A stretch of 64,000 bases of DNA from DASVHS01 sp035468985 (GTDB lineage: Bacteria; Acidobacteriota; Thermoanaerobaculia; Gp7-AA8), in the NCBI GenBank assembly GCA_035468985.1, contig DATISF010000054.1, positions 157,501 through 221,500 on the forward strand. Direction: 5' to 3'. This document shows, piece after piece, positions 59,816 through 64,000 of the stretch. Both the position numbers and the translations under genes were made by a program. Under the pieces are notes generated by a model that did no database searches, was not told where the DNA came from, and saw nothing but the letters and a program-made list of their open reading frames with translations. Every line of letters begins with the position of its first letter. The first letter of the stretch is position 1.

Positions 59816-61252
59816 CTACTGGCCGCACGTCGCAAACGCCCCGGTATCGATGATCGCGTTCGCCGCGTGGTTGTTGTCGTTGTGATAAACCTTCGTCTTG
59901 CCGGTGTGGTTGTCGAGCACCGTGATGTCGTACGCAAGGCTGGTCGCCGCCGCGCCGAAGACCCAGATCCGGTTGTTGATGCCGCACGCGCCATCGAGCA
60001 CCTTCACCAGCATCTCGATGTTGTCGGGGCTCGAGAACCAGAACAGGCCGCTGGCATCGGTGAGCGTCAGCGTATGGCCGGCGCCGCCCTGGTTGCCGCC
60101 GTTGTTCCAGGTCACGCTGACCGAGAATCGCTTGTTGGCCAGGCAGAGCGTCGAGTCGCTCGGCGTGCAGATCGTCGGCCCGCTGTTGCCGCTGCCGACC
60201 GAGATCGGCGTCGGAATGAACCATGAGTTGTTGTACGTGAAATTGTCGGCGTGGAAGTTCGGATCATCGCCCGTTCCGACGATCGCGCCGAGGTAGTACT
60301 GGCCGTTAGGAAGATTCGTCGGGATCTTGAACTGGAATCCCACCGGATCGTCCGACCACGTGTTGAGCGACGGATCCCAGTAGAAATACGCGAAGAACGT
60401 GTCGCTCGTGGTGATGTTCGTGTCGGTCGAAAGATAGAAGCGTAGGCGGACGTTCGCGACCGCGCTGTTGCTCAGGTTTTCCACCGTCCAGTTCTTGATC
60501 GTGATCGTGCCGCCTGGAGCGACGCTCGAGGGGCTGACGCTCGCGGTGGCGATCGCGTTCGAGGCATCGTCACCGCCGGTCTGTCCGTTCTCGTTGTACG
60601 TGAACGGGTACGTGGCGAGATCGATGACCGGCCTCGTCTGCGCCGGGAACTGTTTGCGCGCCGCGAGCACGTCAGTTCGCGAGACGAACCGGGCGAAATG
60701 CGGCAGATAGTTCATCTCCGAGTAGTTTGCCCAGTTGTGATGGAAACCCATTCCGTGACCGAGCTCGTGCGTCGCGGTGGCCTGATAGTACGCAGCGGCC
60801 TGTCCCAGTCCGGGCCGCGTCATCTGCCATGGAAACGTGTTGTTCATCATCACATCGGCTTCGGTGATCGCGCCGCCGCACGGCGTTCCCGCGGGAACGG
60901 GGCACTCGTTGAAATTGCCAAACGCCGTGTCAGGCAATGAGGGCGTGTAGCCGAGGAACGACGCGCCGTCCATGCCGAGAACGTCGGAGAGATCGACGAA
61001 GTAGATCTCGCTCACGCCGTTGCCGAACGTGAAATTACCGGTCTGCAGCACGGGGCGCAGGACATCGACGTACTGGTTCCACATCGTGAATGCTTCCATC
61101 GCAGCCTGCTGTGCGATCGGATCGACGTGGCGGATGGCCCAGGGAGTCGGAACCTGGCTCGGGATGCCGCAGGCGCATCCATCGACACGCGCGGCCTGCG
61201 CCAGAGCGACGGAGAACAGAAGACAGAACGCGAGGACGAGAATTCTTTTCAT
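59816..61252 (-). CDS. Secreted metzincin-type metalloprotease with CARDB-like domain
   Basis: 478 residues, start ATG with GGGGAG before. Signal peptide MKRILVLAFCLLFSVALAQA. The full zinc motif HELGHGMGFHH is at 162-172, with a Met-turn candidate SEMNYL (Met180), which fits matrixin-like metzincins. Cys pairs DGCACGIP and ECPVPAGTPC suggest disulfides. Residues about 235-350 form a CARDB-type adhesion domain (IKNWTVENLSNSAVANVRLRFYLSTDTN...), followed by a C-terminal beta domain. Likely degrades host or environmental protein outside the cell. It ends 12 bases before the exported-protein gene on the same strand. Confidence 0.88.
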   Translation of the reverse strand: MKRILVLAFCLLFSVALAQAARVDGCACGIPSQVPTPWAIRHVDPIAQQAAMEAFTMWNQYVDVLRPVLQTGNFTFGNGVSEIYFVDLSDVLGMDGASFLGYTPSLPDTAFGNFNECPVPAGTPCGGAITEADVMMNNTFPWQMTRPGLGQAAAYYQATATHELGHGMGFHHNWANYSEMNYLPHFARFVSRTDVLAARKQFPAQTRPVIDLATYPFTYNENGQTGGDDASNAIATASVSPSSVAPGGTITIKNWTVENLSNSAVANVRLRFYLSTDTNITTSDTFFAYFYWDPSLNTWSDDPVGFQFKIPTNLPNGQYYLGAIVGTGDDPNFHADNFTYNNSWFIPTPISVGSGNSGPTICTPSDSTLCLANKRFSVSVTWNNGGNQGGAGHTLTLTDASGLFWFSSPDNIEMLVKVLDGACGINNRIWVFGAAATSLAYDITVLDNHTGKTKVYHNDNNHAANAIIDTGAFATCGQ

Positions 61253-61264
61253 GGCTCTCCCCTC

Positions 61265-61933
61265 TCACCGATTGCGCACACGGCCCGAGGCGACGAAGCG
61301 CTTCAGATCGTCGAAGGTTGCGTAGGTGGGCCCGGCGGCCGCGGTCGCGGCCTGAGCGGGAACGACACGGATCGCGGCCGTGCCGTCCACGTTCCTCGCA
61401 CCGCCGATGCGATCGCGCGGATCGCTCGCGTTGCGGTCCATCGACTCGGCCATGATGTGTCCATCGATCACCCGCACGCGCGCACCGCGCGCAAGCCGGC
61501 CGTTGACCATGAGCAGCGGCTCGCCGTCAGCGGAGACCAGGATCGTTCGCGATCCGGATTCCGTCTTGATGGTCTCGAATGCGTAAAGGCCCTGTCCCCA
61601 CCCAACGGTCGTGTCATTGGGGTGGCCCGTCTTGAAGAAGAGATAGCGCTTCCCTTCTTGCAGAGCCGGCGAGCCGTCGTAGCCGGGACGAACGTAGGCC
61701 ACCGTGGTGGTGCTTCCGATCGCGCCCTGGAGGACGTTGTCGACCTCGATCATGTATTTCGTCGCGGACAGTTGTCCGTTCATGACCGGAACGGACGTCG
61801 ACGAGATGACCGAGCCCGTAAAGATCGCTTCGGCGCGGTCGCGCACTTCATCCAGCGTGTAGCGCTGGATCGATGTGGCGAATGAAATCGACGCACAGAG
61901 ACAAATGGCGACACTGAGAACGGTTCGCTTCAT
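61265..61933 (-). CDS. Exported protein of unknown function next to the metalloprotease
   Basis: 222 residues, ATG at 61933 with AGGGGGAG before. Signal peptide MKRTVLSVAICLCASISFA. Body: YTLDEVRDRAEAIFTGSVISSTSV, TKYMIEVDNVLQGAIGSTTTVAYVRPG, KRYLFFKTGHPND and TFDDLKRFVASGRV. The first part resembles domains found with secreted peptidases (a beta-rich, stop-strand pattern), but I recognise no named family. First gene of a two-gene unit with the metalloprotease; it could be an inhibitor, chaperone or pro-form partner, inference only. Confidence 0.7.
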   Translation of the reverse strand: MKRTVLSVAICLCASISFATSIQRYTLDEVRDRAEAIFTGSVISSTSVPVMNGQLSATKYMIEVDNVLQGAIGSTTTVAYVRPGYDGSPALQEGKRYLFFKTGHPNDTTVGWGQGLYAFETIKTESGSRTILVSADGEPLLMVNGRLARGARVRVIDGHIMAESMDRNASDPRDRIGGARNVDGTAAIRVVPAQAATAAAGPTYATFDDLKRFVASGRVRNR

Positions 61934-62047
61934 GACGGCAAACTCCCCCTCTCGATTGGTTAGAGCAATTTGTGATTGATGGAGAAACCAGCTTAAAGGT
62001 CGCGGTCACGCTCGTCAACAACGCGCGCGCTATGATGTTCCCTCTCT

Positions 62048-63886
62048 ATGGCGACATTTCGATGCATCCGCTGTAAAGCCGAAATCGATCGCGACTTCAA
62101 AGCCTGCCCGCACTGCGGCGAACCGGTCACGGAGTTCCTCCGCCGCTATGCCGACGAACCCGTCGACGGCAAGTACCAGATCCTCGAGCGCCTCGGCACA
62201 GGGGGCATGGGCGAGGTTTACAAGGTCACGCACACGTTTCTCGGCGCCACGCGCGTGATCAAAGTGATCCGGCCGCAGATCTCCGAGAGCCAGGACGCCC
62301 ACGACCGCTTTCTTCGGGAGGCGAAAGCGGCGACGAAAGTCCAGCAACCGAACGTCGCGACGCTGCACGACTTCTCCGCGCTTCCCGACGGCTCCCACTA
62401 CATGGTCTGGGAGTACATCGACGGTGAGAATCTCGCCCAGCGCCTCCAGTTGAGCGGCCCGTTGCCGCCGCGCTACGCGGTGGAACTGGCCATCCAGGCG
62501 CTGAACGGGCTGGAAGCGATCCATCGCGCCGGCATCGTTCATCGCGACATCAGCCCCGAGAACCTGATGATCACGCGCGAGCCGGGCGGCGAAGAGCGCG
62601 TGAAGATCATCGACATGGGGGTGGCCAAGGTCGAGGACTCGACCGATACCGTCACGCGCGCCGGCGTCTTCGTCGGCAAGCTGCGCTACGCCTCCCCCGA
62701 ACACCTCGGGTTCCTCGCCGAAGGGGAGCGCATCGACGGCCGCGCCGATCTCTACTCGATGGGCGTTGTGCTCTACGAGATGCTCACCGGGCGCGCGCCG
62801 TTCGAGGCGACCTCGCCGCACGAATACGTGATGCTGCACTCGCGCGACACGCAGTTCAAACCGCTCGATCTGCCGGCCAATCTCCCGGGCGGCGCCGAAT
62901 TGCAGGCCGTTCTCGCCCGCGCCCTCGAACGCGATCGCAACAAGCGTTTCGCGACCGCGCGCGACTTCGCGAACGCGCTCGAACAGGTCGCTCGCACACT
63001 GCCCGAGATCTCGTCGATGCAGACGGTGGCGATGCCGAAGCCGGCTGACACGCTGAACCGCTCCACGATCCGCACCGGCGTTGGCGATGCTGCGACGGTC
63101 CGCACACCGCTGCCTGGAGAGTTCACGGCACCGCCAACGGCAATCGTCGCTCGCCAGGAGACCAGCAGCGCGGGCGCGTTCCTGGTCGTCGGCGTCATCG
63201 TTCTGATCGCGGTCGCGGCGATCATTTACGTTCTCTTACGTCGATCGCCCGAGTCTGCTCCGGCTCCTCCGAGCAGCGAAGTCGCCGCTTCCTTTCCAAA
63301 CACGCCTCCCACGATGCCGAAGCCAACGGCGAGCGTCGAAGTCGTGTCGCCCGCCCCGGCGACCACGACGACGGCCCCGACGACAAGCAGCGTCCCGCCA
63401 ACGACCACAAGCGCGGCGCCCCCGGCCGCGGCCCCGGCGAAGAAGAAGCCGCCGGTCTTCGAGAAACCGAAGGCGCCGGAGCCCGCCGCACCTGTCCCCG
63501 CTCCGCCGCCCGTATCCGTTCGTGCGTACGTCGACGGAGGAGGAGGAGATTCCGACGTCAACGACCGGGCGCTCTCCGACGCGAAGCGCCATCTCAACGG
63601 AGTCACGGGCGTCGCGGTTCGCGGAAGCAACGCCGAAATGGTGAAAGACCTGACCGACAAGCTGAAGCGCGAGGGTGTGACAGTGAGCGACGGCGCCGAA
63701 ACCGTCATCACCTTTGATGCGACGATCGAACGCCTCGGCCGCGGCAAGAAGCGCCGTTCCGCGCAAGCGACCGTGACGAGGAACGGTCGCGTCGTGTTCC
63801 GCTACGAACTGCCCGCCGAGGAGTACCGCGTCGGCGACACGCCGGTGGAGGCGTTCGTGCACGTTTTCGCGGACGCGATTCGTTAG
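62048..63886 (+). CDS. Transmembrane Ser/Thr protein kinase with N-terminal zinc ribbon
   Basis: 612 residues. A double-zinc-ribbon-like start with Cys6, Cys9, Cys20, Cys23 (FRCIRCKAEIDRDFKACPHCGEP) precedes a PknB-type kinase domain (about 42-305): LGTGGMGEVYKV (50-60), Lys72 in RVIKVI, catalytic Asp167 in HRDISPENLMI, and IDMGVAKVED in place of DFG. Then one membrane helix (about 378-399), a Pro/Ser/Thr-rich spacer and a C-terminal extracytoplasmic domain of about 130 residues that may sense a signal (VRAYVDGGGGDSDVNDRALSDAKRHLNGVTG...). The DFG to DMG change is tolerated in some bacterial kinases. A TATGAT box 11 bases upstream suggests a leaderless message. Confidence 0.92.
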   Translation: MATFRCIRCKAEIDRDFKACPHCGEPVTEFLRRYADEPVDGKYQILERLGTGGMGEVYKVTHTFLGATRVIKVIRPQISESQDAHDRFLREAKAATKVQQPNVATLHDFSALPDGSHYMVWEYIDGENLAQRLQLSGPLPPRYAVELAIQALNGLEAIHRAGIVHRDISPENLMITREPGGEERVKIIDMGVAKVEDSTDTVTRAGVFVGKLRYASPEHLGFLAEGERIDGRADLYSMGVVLYEMLTGRAPFEATSPHEYVMLHSRDTQFKPLDLPANLPGGAELQAVLARALERDRNKRFATARDFANALEQVARTLPEISSMQTVAMPKPADTLNRSTIRTGVGDAATVRTPLPGEFTAPPTAIVARQETSSAGAFLVVGVIVLIAVAAIIYVLLRRSPESAPAPPSSEVAASFPNTPPTMPKPTASVEVVSPAPATTTTAPTTSSVPPTTTSAAPPAAAPAKKKPPVFEKPKAPEPAAPVPAPPPVSVRAYVDGGGGDSDVNDRALSDAKRHLNGVTGVAVRGSNAEMVKDLTDKLKREGVTVSDGAETVITFDATIERLGRGKKRRSAQATVTRNGRVVFRYELPAEEYRVGDTPVEAFVHVFADAIR

Positions 63887-64000
63887 TGTGGTGAGTCAGA
63901 GATACGCAGCATTTCGCTGGTGCCGCTTGTGGCTGAGATGCAAGGAGCGAGGAGGAGGCGATGTGGTGACATCGTCGACGACGAGCAACGCCGCAGATCG
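63887..64000. other. Unexplained right edge, no gene seen
   Basis: After the kinase stop, 114 bases with no open frame of note on either strand. It contains the purine-rich run GAGCGAGGAGGAGGCGATG and a GTCGTCGACGACGAGC block but no tRNA-like fold or convincing promoter. The next gene may begin beyond the window. Confidence 0.4.

Overview
The window is a GC-rich bacterial chromosome segment, densely coded, with many 1-4 base stop/start overlaps. No rRNA, tRNA, CRISPR array, transposase or phage gene was seen. I infer an Acidobacteriota-like, Gram-negative heterotroph. The reasons are a secretin/PilMNOP envelope system, many Sec-exported lipoproteins, a reaction-centre-cytochrome-like dihaem protein, a FecR/YXWV-type exported protein, B. 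subtilis-type succinate dehydrogenase and abundant dispersed palindromic repeats. The phylum is an inference, not a measurement.

Layout. 1-3108 (minus): nucleotide-sugar genes (DegT aminotransferase, rhomboid protease, RfbA-type thymidylyltransferase, start of a GalE-like epimerase). 3392-4459: a secreted protein preceded by a heptamer repeat array. 4525-5721 (minus): tyrS, divergent from a his operon. 5835-12994: hisL leader peptide, attenuator, then hisZ-hisG-hisD-hisC-hisB-hisH-hisAF-hisIE, all coupled. 13103-16521: cytidine deaminase, exported amidohydrolase, alkaline-phosphatase-superfamily lipoprotein. 16460-25143: sigma-54 response regulator, cNMP-gated-type MscS channel, FecR-type surface protein, small exported proteins. 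24358-29779 (minus): an operon of TPR protein, roadblock protein, accB, accC, aroK, phosphoesterase and membrane protein. 29883-38113 (minus): pilMNOPQ followed by two lipoproteins. 38330-40801: rpmB convergent with the (p)ppGpp synthase/hydrolase. 40958-45105: two PA2779-like small proteins, a C39-like peptidase and two PLP enzymes. 45076-51214 (minus): hybrid histidine kinase and sdhCAB. 51333-56123: 5'-nucleotidase, basic AT-hook-like protein, ahcY, dihaem cytochrome, dodecin. 56203-59727: murein amidase, MamK-like actin, alpha/beta hydrolase and methyltransferase as one operon. 59816-63886: secreted metzincin, exported protein, Ser/Thr kinase.

Most notable are: (1) a classical his attenuator with six consecutive His codons and a terminator whose 3' arm is also the hisZ ribosome-binding site; (2) a single-chain HisA-HisF fusion; (3) three unrelated palindromic repeats sitting in frame inside genes (hisC, hisF, the amidase), reminiscent of Rickettsia palindromic elements, with the same families between genes; (4) heptanucleotide repeat arrays, several with inverted arms; (5) a MamK-like actin next to a murein amidase; (6) a duplicated PA2779-like protein with its C39-like peptidase; (7) a recurring -10 box 9-11 bases before start codons without Shine-Dalgarno sequences, suggesting leaderless transcripts.
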